A stretch of 64,000 nucleotides of DNA, taken from NCBI GenBank assembly GCA_965153355.1, contig OZ231126.1, positions 4,030,001 to 4,094,000 on the forward strand, written 5' to 3'. The DNA comes from Flaccisagitta enflata (Eukaryota > Chaetognatha > Sagittoidea > Aphragmophora). The notes under the pieces are model-generated. The model saw nothing but the letters and a program-made list of their open reading frames with translations. It made no database searches and was not told the DNA's origin. Shown piece by piece: positions 20,652-33,317 of the stretch. How positions within the stretch are numbered: position 1 is the first letter of the stretch; each line of letters begins with the position of its first letter. The translations under genes were made by a program, and so were the position numbers.

Positions 20652-21341
20652 AAAATAGTGACTGTTTTAGGAGGGACAGTGTCATTTACTGTTTTGGCTA
20701 TGAGACCTATGAAAGAGGGGACAAAGATGTTGATGAGTAATGAGTGTGGGGATAACGCCATTGTCGAGTCCCTGCTCTTGTCAATGCTGTTGTCCCATAT
20801 ATTGTCAATGATGTTCTACTGAGTCTTGCTTATGTTTTCCCCCCAGTCTTGAGTCTGCTCAATGACGTTTTACCGAGTCCTCTGTCTTCCTGAGTCTTCT
20901 CAATGTCTCCCCGAGTCTTCTCAATGTCTCCCCAAGTCTTATAATTGTCTCGTGTCATTGACGTGTCTTGATGACATTTAATCATCTCTCATCCATGACA
21001 TTATCCCAACTCTTGTCAGTGGCACTGTCCCAACTCTTGGCATTGTCCCAACCCTTGCCAATGACATTGTCCCAACTCTTGTCAATAGCATTGTCCCCAC
21101 TCTTTTCAATGATATTGTCCCACAACCTTGGAATTAAGTTTATCGCATCACTTAAAGCCTCATACCTCCTTTACAAATAAAAAAATCTAAAGAAATATTA
21201 GTGAGGTTCTGAAACGTCTTCGAATTTTCTAGTAGTTGGCGCCAACTGCATTACTGTGCATCTCACCGGTTTAGAAATGAGAGCTGAATGAAGTAAGGTA
21301 CCTCTTTAGAAAAATGGCATAAAAATGGCGTTTTTGAAACA

Positions 21342-21740
21342 TGGTTCATAGAAGATGGTGTGCCCGCTCACTGGCTGATTCAAGGAAGCAATGGCATCAA
21401 AGGCACAGTGTCAAAGGTAAAACACTGCTCCAGTGGGCTCAGAAACTGCCCAGATCTCAACCTGATTGAATCGCTATAGTCCCAATTATAGCAATGGCAA
21501 AGTCGAAAATGTGCAACATGGATGGCAGGACTGAAAAGAATCGCGCTAAAGTCCGGGGGAAGATCACCTTATCATACCTTCAGATGCAGTGCGAAAGCAT
21601 GCTGAGACGCAGGAGAGTGTGAAAAGGTTATGGAGTGCATGACCAAGTATCAAGATTGTTAGGGACACGTTAATTGTATTATCTTGTCCATGAAATGCCA
21701 ATAATGTCAATAAACTTCAATAAACTTTTTTCCAAGATAG
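21342..21740 (+). pseudogene. Tc1/mariner transposase remnant, C-terminal half
   Basis: One frame from 21342 encodes WFIEDGVPAHW, corresponding to the second catalytic Asp region of Tc1/mariner DDE transposases. Then comes CPDLNLIESL, corresponding to the conserved SPDLNPIE motif, before a TAG at 21477-21479. In another frame, 21585-21620 reads CESMLRRRR, like the SMPRR near transposase C-termini. An element end TTTTTTCCAAGATAG followed by TA lies at 21726-21742. No N-terminal half was seen. The gene is dead: it has a stop, a frameshift and a 5' truncation. Confidence 0.75.
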
Positions 21741-21742
21741 TA

Positions 21743-22152
21743 CCACGCGTATCAAAAAAAAAGACGCACTTTTAAATGGTTAATTTAGCCAATGAATTTT
21801 CAAAAAACTATAGAAAATCTTAGGTCATTTTGAAGCCCTTTGAAAGTACTTTCATTTGGCGCCAATCTGGTATTGCTATCTTTTTTCGTTTAGAAATGGC
21901 ATCAGTTTGAGTAAAAACGTTGCCTGTTTCAGTTTTGCAATCCCTATGAAAAAAGTGCATTTTAGCAAAATAGTGCTTCTCTTTGCAGAGCTCTAGCTCC
22001 TAAACCGTTTGAGATACAGATCTGGGATTGGTCTAGAATGAAAGATTTTTTGAAAATCTTTCAAAATGACTCAACGAAAACTTCTAAAATTGTTTTTTGT
22101 AACTGTTTTATTACTAAATAAAGAGGTGCGTCTTTTTTTTTGATACGCGTGG
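21743..22152. mobile_element. TA-target MITE with CCACGCGTATC termini
   Basis: 410 bp. Terminal inverted repeats of about 27 bp start CCACGCGTATCAAAAAAAAA and are flanked by TA (21741-21742, 22153-22154). The left TA is also the TA that flanks the mariner remnant, so it inserted at that element's edge. Confidence 0.9.
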
Positions 22153-22154
22153 TA

Positions 22155-22450
22155 ACTCTTGTCAATGACATTGTCCCAACTCTTGTCAATAGCTCTTGTC
22201 AATGATTTTGTTCAAACTCGTCAATGACATTGTGCCAACTTGTCAATGACATTGTCCCAATTCTTGTCAATGACATTATCCCAACTCTTGTCAATGACTA
22301 TGTCCCAACTTGTCAATGAAAATGTCAAGGATGATGGAATTGATAATTCTATAACATTGAAATGGAGATGATGATATTTTTGATGATGTTATTTTTGATG
22401 ATGTTATTTTTGATGATGTTATTTTTGATGATGATGATGATGATGGATGA
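22155..22450. repeat. GTCAATGACATTGTCCCAACT minisatellite, then GAT-rich repeat
   Basis: 22155-22330 is the same core as 18781-19313. 22362-22450 is TTTTTGATGATGTTA repeats ending in (GAT)n. Confidence 0.9.
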
Positions 22451-22589
22451 TAATAATGAAGATGAGGATGTGAGTAACTATGGCAGTTGTATGGACCAAG
22501 ATTTTGCAATCAAGTGTTGGAGTTGTCCCCTTCAATCAAGTTTTGAGGGTGTATTTGTCCACTTTAATCAAGTGTTGAGGTAGGTAGGG

Positions 22590-23225
22590 ATAATTATTGT
22601 CCCTCAATAGACTCGTCCCTTAATCGACTCGTCCCTCTATCGACTTGTCCCTCAAAACTCCTTTCTCAATGGACTCGTCCCTCAATCGCCTTGTCCTCAA
22701 TTGACTTGTCCTCTCACCGACTTGTCCTCAATCGACTTGTCCTCAATCGACTTGTCCTCAATCGACTTGTCCTCAATCGACTTGTCTCAATGACTTGCTC
22801 TGTCCTCAATCGACTTGTTCCCTCACCGACTTGTCCCTCAATCAACTTGTCCTCAATCGACTTGTTCTCAATCGACTTGTTCCTCAATCGACTTGTCCTC
22901 ACCGATTTGTCCTCAATCGACTTGTCTCAATCGACTTGTCCTCAATCGACTTGTCCTCACTCAGATTTGTCTCAATCAACCTGCCCTCAATCAACTCGTC
23001 CCTCAATCAACTTGTCCCTCAATCAACTTGTCCCTTAATCGACTTGTCCCTCAATTGACTTGTCCCTTGATCAACTTGTCTGTTGATCGACTTGTCCCTG
23101 AATCAACTTTTCCCTCAAACGACTCGTCCCTCAACAGACTCGTCCCGCGATTGACTTGTACCATTGACTTGTCCCATTGACTTGTCCCTCAATCAACTCG
23201 GCCCTCAATTGACTCGTCCTTCAAT
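22590..23225. repeat. 15-bp minisatellite CTCAATCGACTTGTC
   Basis: About 40 copies with variants TCAACTTG and ACTCGTCC. Frames such as NRLVL repeats are by-products. Confidence 0.93.
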
Positions 23226-23376
23226 CAATCATTTTATGGCCAGATCAACATCTCGTATGTTTTGTAGATTTCAAAAATTATATGTAGTTTCGGAGATCAG
23301 AGATATAACAAATCTCTAAAGATTCAATTGTCGGGATGATGAGGTGTAGAGAAGGGTGAGATTATTGATGTCTAGC

Positions 23377-23493
23377 TCTCTCTCTCTCTCTGTTGTTGGT
23401 GATATTAAGTATATGTTGGGATGGCTTCAATGCTTTGGAGACAAAGATTTTTATGCCCAAGCATCAGTGTTGCTTTCTGGGTTAGTGCTCTAG

Positions 23494-23563
<70 letters not shown>

Positions 23564-23623
23564 ATGGATGCTTCAAATATGAAGATCTTCTCTCTCGAGT
23601 GTCTCTCTTTGGTGTCGAGTCTG

Positions 23624-23656
<33 letters not shown>
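23377..23656. repeat. Three (CT)n tracts
   Basis: CT runs at 23377-23391, 23493-23560 and 23625-23656. Confidence 0.93.
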
Positions 23657-23660
<4 letters not shown>

Positions 23661-24462
23661 ATTCTCAGTTTCATGTCTTGGCATGTTGGTATTTGGCATG
23701 GTTGTCAAGACTAATGAAAAGAAAGACACTATTTTTAAGTAGTGACAGTGTCATTTACTGCTTTGGCTATGATACCTATGAAAGAGGGAACAAAGATGTT
23801 GATTGTGATGAGTGTGGGGACAACGCCATTGTTGAGTCCCTGCTCTTGTCAATGCTTTTTTCCCGGATACTGTCAATGACGTTTTCCCGAGTCTTGTCAA
23901 TGTTTTCCCGAGTCTTGTCGCTGATGTTTTCCCTGAGTCTTCTCAATCGTCTTCCCAAGTCATTGTCATTGTCTCGTGTCATTGGTGTCTTGAGGACGAT
24001 GTTTATCAAACACCATTTGCATGCTGGAAAACGATACAAACGCAATCAGGTTGAAGGACAACAAAAGCTATCATGGGATCATTATCAAAGCAGATGGAGC
24101 GTTTATCTTTAGAACCAGATCTTGATAATCCAAACAGGGATCAGTGGTGTTCGTTACTCCATAGCTGGAGGCCAAATGCCACACCATCGCGGTAGGGTTT
24201 TGACCGAAGGCAAATCTCCAACTTGTCAATTAAGTTTTCCAGAATTTTGTCAATAACCTTATCCCAAATCTTGTCAATGACATTGTTTCAATTCCTGTTA
24301 GTGACATCTCCAAAGTCTTTTCAGTGAGGTTGTCCGAAGTCCAAGACTTCATATTCTCTTTCAAATATAAAAGTTAAGAATGACACATCCCCCTTTGTCA
24401 TTGACACCATCTCACTGATGACAGTCCCTCAACTATTAATGAAATCCTCCTTCTGGCCTCCT

Positions 24463-24973
24463 AGTCAGTCCCAATTCCGCATTCATCCATATGATTGTAT
24501 CTCATCATATATCGGCAAACCAAAACTTTTTCCATCCGGGCATATTTCGATATATCGAAATATGACTAACAAAAGTTTGATTTTCTCTGTTGTGTCTTTT
24601 GTAAAATCTGAATGAATTTCAGAGCCTTTTGTCTTGTTTACGGTCTTCAATGATTTTAGGTCTTCAATGATTTTAGGTCTTCAATGATTTTAGGAGAAAT
24701 TGATTTACAAATGCTGCACCATTCAATCATATCATTAGATCTTGTTCATCCTTCATTATCTTTTATCTCACCAATTATTTGAGTATTGGGTAGAAAATAA
24801 GATCAGAGCTTGATAAATGCTTTGCTACTTTCTTTTGAGTGGCCAAACAGAAAGGGTAAGATGAGTCATATTTTGATATATCGACATATGCCCAGATAAA
24901 CTAAGTTGCTTTATCTCGTAATATGACGAGATATGGTCAAATGGATGAATGCGGAATTGGGACTGACTGTTCC
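24463..24973. mobile_element. 511-bp element with terminal inverted repeats
   Basis: Ends AGTCAGTCCCAATTCCGC and GCGGAATTGGGACTGACT; the inverted match continues through GCATTCATCC. It contains internal TATATCGA palindromes. Absent from the paralogue near 28705. No clear target duplication. Confidence 0.75.
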
Positions 24974-25005
24974 TCCACCTTTCCTAATCTGATAACTACG
25001 GTCCC

Positions 25006-25324
25006 CAGAGATGCAGATTCATGGTAGCAAAGTAGCAATGCTACGCGGCAGGCAAGGCCCAATGTGCGGCAGATGCGGCAGGAGGGGAAAGGGAAGGCAA
25101 TGAAAGGGGTAAAGAAGAAAGGAAAGAAGAATGAAATTACGACATGAAGGGAAAAATTAACTTGTGGAAACAAGAGAAAGAAAGAAAGAAAGAAAGAACA
25201 TACTAACAACCTACTAAATTGAGAGACATAAGACAGAATGATACAATTAATAGTGAGTAAAAGCTGCGGCAGCTCTTGAGAGACCACTTCTGCTACGCGG
25301 CAGCTTGCGGAATTTGCATCTCTG
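25006..25324. mobile_element. hAT-like MITE with 8-bp target duplication
   Basis: 319 bp. Terminal inverted repeats CAGAGATGCAGATTC / GAATTTGCATCTCTG fit the hAT CAGRG start. ACGGTCCC is duplicated at 24998-25005 and 25325-25332. The paralogue near 28738 (aaggtcccattatcc) is the empty site. It contains an AAAG microsatellite. Confidence 0.92.
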
Positions 25325-25409
25325 ACGGTCCCAGTATCCATTAATTGACTTCATCCCCAATAATGATGTCAACATTAATTGCTGTCAATATGTTGCCAAT
25401 CCTGATTTA

Positions 25410-26414
25410 CGGTGCGCCGCATTAAAAAGAGAACACTTGTTGTAAACAGCATTTTGTTGCTCTAAAATTGATTTTCTAAACCAAATATGGATGAATATGT
25501 TGCTTATGCGTTAGTAGTTGATGGATCCACCTTCAAATTGGATGACAAGCTAAATACGCCGTGGCATTAAAGCGTACAAGTTGGCGAGGTAGTTGCTGAT
25601 GAGTCGGCACCAAATTGTAAAGGTAACTATGGCAAAGGGCACTTTGTATTGCTAGTTTTTGCTTAATTATTGGCCTGAGACACAAAAAACTCATGACCAT
25701 TTGAAAGCTCTGCAAAAAATCTCACAAATGCGACGTTGCTGGTCATTGTAGCTTTATTGGTTTAGAAATGGCATAGGTTTACAGACAAAAATCACCAATT
25801 GAAAAAAGTGCTCATTTTAATCTTTTTTAGCAGGCAATTTTACTATTTCCGTTTTTGTCAAGGATGCAGCTTAGGATTGTCTTTACTACTTGATATCCAT
25901 GGGCAAATTAAAGAGCTTCGAATTTTCTTTAAAATGGCGCCAAAAACAAAAATCTAATTCAAAGCGTTTGATGTTTATGTTAGAATAAAGATAACCTACT
26001 GAAATATTGTTGTGAATTTCCAAATTTTTGACAACCTGTCTTCATCCTAATGCTATTTCTAAACGAATAGAGCTATGGGATCCAGCAAGGTCTCATTTGA
26101 AAGATCTTTTGCAGAGCTTCAAAATGGTCATAGATTTTGCTATGTTTTTTTAATTGCTTGGATGTGAAACGCTGACAAACAAGTAGTCCGCTTTTTCATT
26201 TTGCCATTTTGCCAATTTTTCCCCATTCCAATTTTATAGCTTCTTTTCAAAGCGTCACTGCGTCCAAACGAATTGACCGATTTAAACGCGGTTTGCGGCA
26301 AACGCTTTGTCTTTCAAAGAGCTTCAAAATGGTCACTGATAAAGATACAATTCTTTTATTTTAAGCTGCGAAACAATGGTAAACGTACTGTTCTCTTTTT
26401 AATGCGCCGCACTG
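25410..26414. mobile_element. 1.0-kb TA-target element
   Basis: Terminal inverted repeats start CGGTGCGCCGCATTAAAAAG (left) and CAGTGCGGCGCATTAAAAAG (right, reverse complement), flanked by TA (25408-25409, 26415-26416). No transposase was recognised inside. The interior repeats 'tttagaaatggc' and 'gagcttcaaaatggtca' motifs. Confidence 0.85.
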
Positions 26415-26689
26415 TATGACCATGTCCCTAGTCTCACTCTTGAACTCATGGGGGCATTCAACGTTAAGTATTTAACAACCAGTTGAATCCTCTTGTCAAT
26501 GACATTGTCAAAATGTTAATGACATTGTCCCAACTTTGGTCAATAATGTTGTCCCAACTCTGGTCAATGATGTTGTCCCAACTCTGGTCAATGACATTGT
26601 CCATGTAAGATGGAACTTGGGACAGCATATTGTTGGGCGTAGGGCCTAAGCAATGTAACCAGGCAAAATGGTAGAGCATATAGCTGTAT

Positions 26690-26857
26690 ACACGGCTACC
26701 CTAGTCACATGCGGGTGGGGAGGTGTTGTATTTGAGGTCAGTTTATTTTGGCAGGAGAAGTGAGGTAAAAGACCGCAAAAACCCCCAAAAAGTAAATTGC
26801 GATGGACTGCAAACCGACGGACGGACCGGGTGAGTCTGTTGTGTGCATGCGACTAAA
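26690..26857 (+). mobile_element. Hairpin-family element
   Basis: Starts TACACGGCTACCCTAGTCAC, carries GACGGACGGACC, and ends TGTGTGCATGCGACTAAAA. The terminal hairpin is imperfect. Confidence 0.6.
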
Positions 26858-27006
26858 AAATGAGGCACTAAAAATGAGGTACTAGAAATGAGGCACATGA
26901 TGGAAAATGATGCAAGCTGTCAGGTTGAAGGACAACAAAACCTATTGCGGGATCATTATCAAGGCAGATCGAGCTTTATCTTTAGAACCAGATCTTGATT
27001 ATCTAA

Positions 27007-28398
27007 TAGGGGTGGGGATAATGCACCATAGTCAACGGATCAAGCTGCAGGTGAAGAATATGTGCTAACATGATGAGAATAGATGGTATACCAAGTTTCA
27101 GGACCTTTGGAACAGTTTCAGCCTAGCCCTCCACCCCCCCCCCCCCTGCCCCCAAGGCTTCAAAACCCAGAAAAAGCAACTTTTTTGCTATTTTAAGTGT
27201 GTTTTGCCTGCCAAATATGTTAAAAAATGATAGAAACTACTAAAACACATTCTAAAATGTGTAACCTGACATGTGATTACCCATTTGGGCCGTGATACAG
27301 GATTTTTTATGGGTATAGACAGTATTACTGCAAAATGATGATTTTTGCCAGTTTTAAGTAATTTAAGTTATATTGTGATATCATCTGTACAAAAATTTAT
27401 GTTACATGTTCATGGCAAGTATGTCGTTAGGGACAGTCTGTGGGTGGGCAGGGGCAGTAATGCAGGTGGGCTGGGGCTGTCTTGTAGGTGGGCAGGGGCT
27501 GTTATGCTTAAAAATCACAATTTTGGCTAATTTTGCATCATCGTATTATTTTGTATTATGAACCAACCCTAGGATAGATGGGCACACTCCCTTAAAGAGT
27601 CGCTTAGCAAGCAACTTAAACATGAAAAAATGTATAATGATATTGTACATCTCAAAGCAGACACTCTTTTTATTATCACATCAGTTTTGCAATCAAATCT
27701 AAAAAATGTTGCTAAAATGTGTCTGTTGTTTCATCAAAAGCGAATATCATGATCATATTTGAGAGTGGTATGAAAAGGATTCCAAAGGTGAGTGGTATGC
27801 AACCTAGCATAATCACATGTCAGGTTGCACATTTTAGAATGGTTCATAATAGGAAAATTTACAATGATGCAAAATTGGCCAAAATTGTGATTTCTAAGCA
27901 TAACAGCCCTTGCCCACCTACAAGACATCCCCAGCCCACCTGCATTACTGCCCCTGCCCACCCACTGACTGCCCCTAACAACATACTTGCCATAAACATG
28001 TAACATATATTTTTGAACAGATGATATCACAATATAACTTGAAATACTTATAACTGGCAAAAATCATCATTTTGCAGTAAGTCTGGAGGGTCTATACCCA
28101 CAAAAACCCTGTATCACACCCCAAATGGGTAATCACATGTCAGGTTACACATTTTAGAATGTGTTTTAGTAGTTTCCATCATTTTTTAACACATTTGGAA
28201 GGCAAAACACGCTTAAAATATTGCAAAAAAATCGTTTTTTCTGGATTTTGAAGCTCTGGGGGCAGGGGGGGTGGAGGGCTAGGCTGAAACTGTTCCAAAG
28301 GTCCTGAAACTTGGCATACCATCTATTCTCATCATGTTAGCACATATTCTTCACCTGCAGCTTGATCCGTTGACTATGGTGCATTATCCCCACCCCTA
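27007..28398. mobile_element. Foldback hAT-like element with 8-bp target duplication
   Basis: 1392 bp made of two inverted arms of about 530-680 bp around a centre near 27560-27720. It starts TAGGGGTGGGGATAATGCAC, mirrored at the right end. TTATCTAA flanks both sides (26999-27006, 28399-28406). The paralogue at about 24128 is uninterrupted. A hairpin-family tip (AGTCGC...GCAACT) lies near 27597 in the centre. Similar short frames in both arms reflect the fold, not a proven gene. Confidence 0.9.
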
Positions 28399-28479
28399 TT
28401 ATCTAAAGAGGGATCAGTGGTGTTCTTTACTCCATAGCTGAACGCCAAATGCAGGGCCATGGCAGGGTTTTGGCAGATC

Positions 28480-31220
28480 ACCGTGGTAGGGTTTTGAACG
28501 GAGGCAAATCTTTAATTTGTCAATGAAGTTGTCCAGAATCTTGTCAATAACATTATCTCAAATCTTGTCAATGACATTGTCTCGAGTCTTGTTAGTGACA
28601 TCTAAGTCTTTTCAGTGAAGTTGTCCCGAGTCCAATACTCATGATACTCTCTTTTGAATATAAAAGAATTCACACTGATGACATTCCTTAACTATTAATG
28701 AAATCCTCCTTCCTCTTTTTTCTTTACCTGATAAATAAGGTCCCATTATCCACTAATTGGCTTTATCCCCCAACAATGATGTCAATGACAATGTCCCCAC
28801 TCTCGTCAATGACCATGTCCCCAACCCTTGTCAATGACCATGCCCTCAGCCCTCGTCTCTGACAATGTCCCCAACCCTCGTCTATGGTAATGTCCCCAAC
28901 TCTTGTCAATGACAATGTCCCCAACTCTTGTCAATGACAATGTCCCCAACTCTTGTCAATGACAATGTCCCCAACTCTTGTCAATGACAATGTCCCCAAC
29001 TCTTGTCAATGACAATGTCCCCAACTCTTGTCAATGACAATGTCCCCAACTCTTGTCAATGACAATGTCCCCAACTCTTGTCAATGACAATGTCCCCAAC
29101 TCTTGTCAATGACAATGTCCCCAACTCTTGTCAATGACAATGTCCCCAACTCTTGTCAATGACAATGTCCCCAACTCTTGTCAATGACAATGTCCCCAAC
29201 TCTTGTCAATGACAATGTCCCCAACTCTTGTCAATGACAATGTCCCCAACTCTTGTCAATGACCCTGTCCCCAACCCTCGTCAATGACTCTGTCCCCAAC
29301 CCTCCCATCTCTCATCAATGGCAATTTCCCAAATTTTGTCATTAACAATGTCCAAACTCTCGACAATGTCATTGACAATGTCCCAACTCTTGTCAATGTT
29401 TTTGACAATGTCCCTGCTCTCATCAATGCCCATGTCTCCACTCTCATCAACGCTGATATCCCCACTCTCATCAAAGCTGATATCCCCACTTTTAAAACTA
29501 AAATGTCCTCTCTTCAACTAAAACTTCTTTTCTACTAAAATGTCTTCTTTTCAACTAAAATGTCCCTATCAATGACAAGAAAAGGATTCAAGATCCAGAA
29601 GATTATTTTCCTTGTAGGCTGATGACAATGACAATGTCCCCAACTCTCATCCTGACGATGTCCCCAACTCGCATCGATGATTGTCCCCAACTCTCATCGA
29701 TGACAATATCTGCAACTCTCAACGATGACAATATCTGCAACTCTCATCTATGACAATGTCTCCATCTCTCATTGATGACAATATCCCCAACTCTCATCGA
29801 TGACATTGTCCCTAATTCTCATCAATGTCAATGTCCCCAATTCCCACTGATGACAATGTCCCCAACTCTCATCGATGACAATGTCCCCAACTCTCATCGA
29901 TGACAATGTCCCCAACTCTCATCGATGACAATATCCCCAACTCTCATCGATGACAATGTCCCCAACTTTCATCGATGATAATGCCCCCAACTTTCATCGA
30001 TGATAATGCCCCCAACTTTCATCGATGACCATGTCCCCAACCCTTGTCAATGACCATGTCCCCAACCCTCGTCAATGACCATGTCCCCAACCCTCGCCAA
30101 TGACCATGCCCCCAACCCTTGTCAATGACAATGTCCCCAACCCTTGTCTATATTTATGTCAATAACAATGTCCAAACTCTGGTCAATGTCCATGTCATCC
30201 TCTCTTCTCACTCTCATCGTCAATTTCCATGTCATCCTCTTCTAACTCTCACCAACTATGTCCCAACTCTCATCAACGATGATGCCCCAACTCTTACCTA
30301 TGATGATGTCTTAACACTTATCAATGACTGTGTCCTAGCTCTCTTCCATGACAATTTCCCAACTCTCATTTACGATAATGTGCCAGCTCTCACCAACAAT
30401 GTCCCAACTCAACGATTGTGTCCCACCTTTCATTTATGACAATCTCCCAACTCTCATCAATGACAATGTCCCAACCTGGTTCAAGTGACGAAATCCCCAA
30501 CCTGGAAGTACGTCTTTAAGTTATAAAGTTTGTTTCTGAGCTTAACCCGTGAATTTGTTCTGATTGAGAAAGAGGGAGCAGGGTGGCCCTAAAAGAAATA
30601 ATCGGCAGTTTCGCTGTAAAGATAACAATGTTGAGCAGATGTAGTAGATGATCTACAATGTCCCAACTCTCATTAACAGAAATATCCCCATTTCTTATTA
30701 ACAGAAATGTCTCCAACTTTCATCAATGGCAATATCCCCAACTCTTGTAGATGACAATGTCCCTAACTCTCATTGATTACAATGTCCCTAACTCTAATTG
30801 ATTACAATGTCCCTAACTCTCATCAATTTTAGTGTCCCTATCTCTCATTGATGACAATGTCCTTATCTCTCACCAATGACAATATCCCTAACTCTCATCA
30901 ATGACAATGTCTCTAACTCTCATTGATGACAATGTCTCTAACTCTCATAGATGACAATGTCCCTAACTCTCATCGATGCTGATGTCCCTAACTTTCATCG
31001 ATGCTGATGTCCCTAACTCTCATCGATGCTGATGTCCCTAACTCTTAACGATGCTGATGTCCCTAACTCTCATCAATGCTGATGTTCCTAACTCTCATCG
31101 ATGATGTTCCTAACTCTCATCAATGATGTCCTTAAGTCTCATTGACTCTTCTCATCAATTACGATGTCCCTCTCAATGATGACGATGTCCCTAACTCGCA
31201 TCGATGATAATGTTCCCAAA
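28480..31220. repeat. 25-bp minisatellite ACTCTTGTCAATGACAATGTCCCCA and derivatives
   Basis: Positions 28896-29262 are about 14 nearly identical 25-bp units. 29630-30510 and 30650-31220 are diverged (CTCATCGATGACAATGTCCC). The gradient from identical core to diverged flanks suggests recent expansion. Confidence 0.93.
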
Positions 31221-31394
31221 CCTTGTCAACTCTTGGCAATGTCTCAACTCTCATCAATGGCAATGTGCCAACTACCATAACCAAGTCTCCATCCATCATG
31301 TTGACGCAGTCTGCAACTGCTTTCTTAATCTGTTCAGATTGTCCACTTCCTCACTGGAGTGTTGTGATTGTTCACTCCTTAAATCAATTTTCAA

Positions 31395-32640
31395 TGTTGT
31401 CAAGTGCCAAGGTCGTCCGCTTCCTCAAACAAGTGTCAAGGTCATCTGCTTCCCCAAATAAGTGTCAAGGTTATCTGCTTCCTCAATTCAGTGTCAAGGT
31501 TGTCCGCTTCCTTAAATGAGTGTCTAGGTTGTCCGCTTCCTCAAATGAGGGTCAAGGTTGTCCGCTTCCTCAGATGAGAGTCAAGGTTGTCCGCTTCCTG
31601 AGATGAGAGTCAAGGTTGTCCGCTTCCTGAGATGAGAGTCAAGGTTGTCCGCTTCCTGAGATAAGTGTCAAGGTTGTCCGCTTCCTGAGATGAGTGTCAA
31701 GGTTGTCCACCTCCTCAAATGAGTGTCAAGGTTGTCCGCCTCCTCAAATGAGTGTCAAGGTTGTCCGCCTCCTCAAATGAGTGTCAAGGTTGTCCGCTTC
31801 CTCAAATGAGTGTCAAGGTTGTCGGCTTCCTCAAATGAGTGTCAAGGTTGTCGGCTTCCTCAAATGAGTGTCAAGGTTGTCCGCTTCCTCAAATGAGTGT
31901 CAAGGTTGTCCGCTTCCTCAAATGAGTGTCAAGGTTGTCCGCTTCCTCAAATGAGTGTCAAGGTTGTCCGCTTCCTCAAATGAGTGTCAAGGTTGTCCGC
32001 TTCCTCAAATGAGTGTGAAGGTTGTCCGCTGCCTCAAATGAGTGTGAAGGTTGTCGCCTTCCTCAATTGAGTGTCAAGGCTGTCGCCATCCTCAATTGAG
32101 TGTCAAAGCTGTCGCCTTCCTCAATTGAGTGTCAAAGCTGTCGCCTTCCTCAATTGAGTGTCAAGGCTGTCGCCTTCCTCAATTGAGTGTCAAGGCTGTC
32201 GCCTTCCTCAATTGAGTGTCAAGGCTGTCGCCTTCCTCAATTGAGTGTCAAGGCTGTCGCCTTCCTCAATTGAGTGTCAAGGCTGTCGCCTTCCTCAATT
32301 GAGTGTCAAGGCTGTCGCCTTCCTCAATTGAGTGTCAAGGCTGTCGCCTTCCTCAATTGAGTGTCAAGGCTGTCGCCTTCCTCAATTGAGTGTCAAGGCT
32401 GTCGCCTTCCTCAATTGAGTGTCAAGGCTGTCGCCTTCCTCAATTGAGTGTCAAGGTTGTCGCCTTCCTCAATTGAGTGTCAAGGCTGTCGCCTTCCTCA
32501 ATTGAGTGTCAAGGCTGTCGCTTTCATCAATTGAATGTCCATGCTGTCGCCTTCCTCAATTGAGTGTCCAGGTTGTCGCCTTCCTCGAGTGTCAAGGTTG
32601 TCACCTTTTTCAATTGAGTGTCAAGGTTGTCACCTTTCTC
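31395..32640. repeat. 29-bp minisatellite, two subfamilies
   Basis: 31500-32050 is GTGTCAAGGTTGTCCGCTTC+CTCAAATGA. 32050-32520 is GTGTCAAGGCTGTCGCCTTC+CTCAATTGA. There are about 40 copies in total, with a sharp switch near 32050. Confidence 0.93.
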
Positions 32641-32699
32641 AAGATTGTTGCCAATTGAGTGGAGCACAAACTGATGGAAGGATAAAATTGGGTACCCAC

Positions 32700-33290
32700 T
32701 CACACACTCACTTGTCTAGGTTGTCCACTTTAGTCAAGTGTCAAGGTTGTCTGCTATAAAAGAGTTCGGGTTCTCTTCCTCCAGTTGTCCTGCTCCAGTT
32801 GTCCTGCTCCAGCCATGCCCAAGGCTGCCCACTTCAGTCAAGGGTTCAAGGTTGTCTGCTTCAGTCAAGTGTCGAGGTTGTCAGCCTCAAGTCGAGTGTT
32901 GGGGGTTGTCCCCCTCAGTCAAGCATTGAGGTTGTCCGCTCAAATAGCCAAGATCCTATCAGAGGTAATGCTCCATCAAATTGTTGTCATATGTGGACAA
33001 AAGCGATTTATGGTTTGTCCCCACGGACATGCAACAAGCAGATTGTCCCTGGTACACGCAACATGGATTGTCCCTAGTAGAAATGTCATGGATTGTACAA
33101 GTGTCATATATTGTCCCTGGAGTGTCATGGTTGTCCCTGAAACAAGGTTCATGGATTGTCCCTGGTACAAGTGTTATTGTCCCTGGGACAAAAATGATTG
33201 TCTATAATCAAGTGTCATGAATTGTCTCTGGAATAAGTGTCCAGGATTCTCTCTAGATCAACCATCATGGATTTTCCCTGGGACAAATGA
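32700..33290. repeat. Degenerate TTGTCCCTGG / GTCAAGGTTGTC repeats
   Basis: Loose copies of 'aagtgtcatggattgtccct', grading from the 29-bp array. Confidence 0.75.
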
Positions 33291-33317
33291 CAAAGTTCCA
33301 TTATTTTTGAGAATACT

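Larger units (their letters stand above)
23657..25380. repeat. Segmental duplicate shared with 20.4-20.9, 26.9-27.0 and 28.4-28.8 kb
   Basis: 23657-24000 matches 20403-20960. 24030-24400 matches 26925-27006 plus 28399-28660. 24400-25380, without its two insertions, matches 28660-28790. The unoccupied paralogues show the insertion sites of several elements. Confidence 0.8.
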
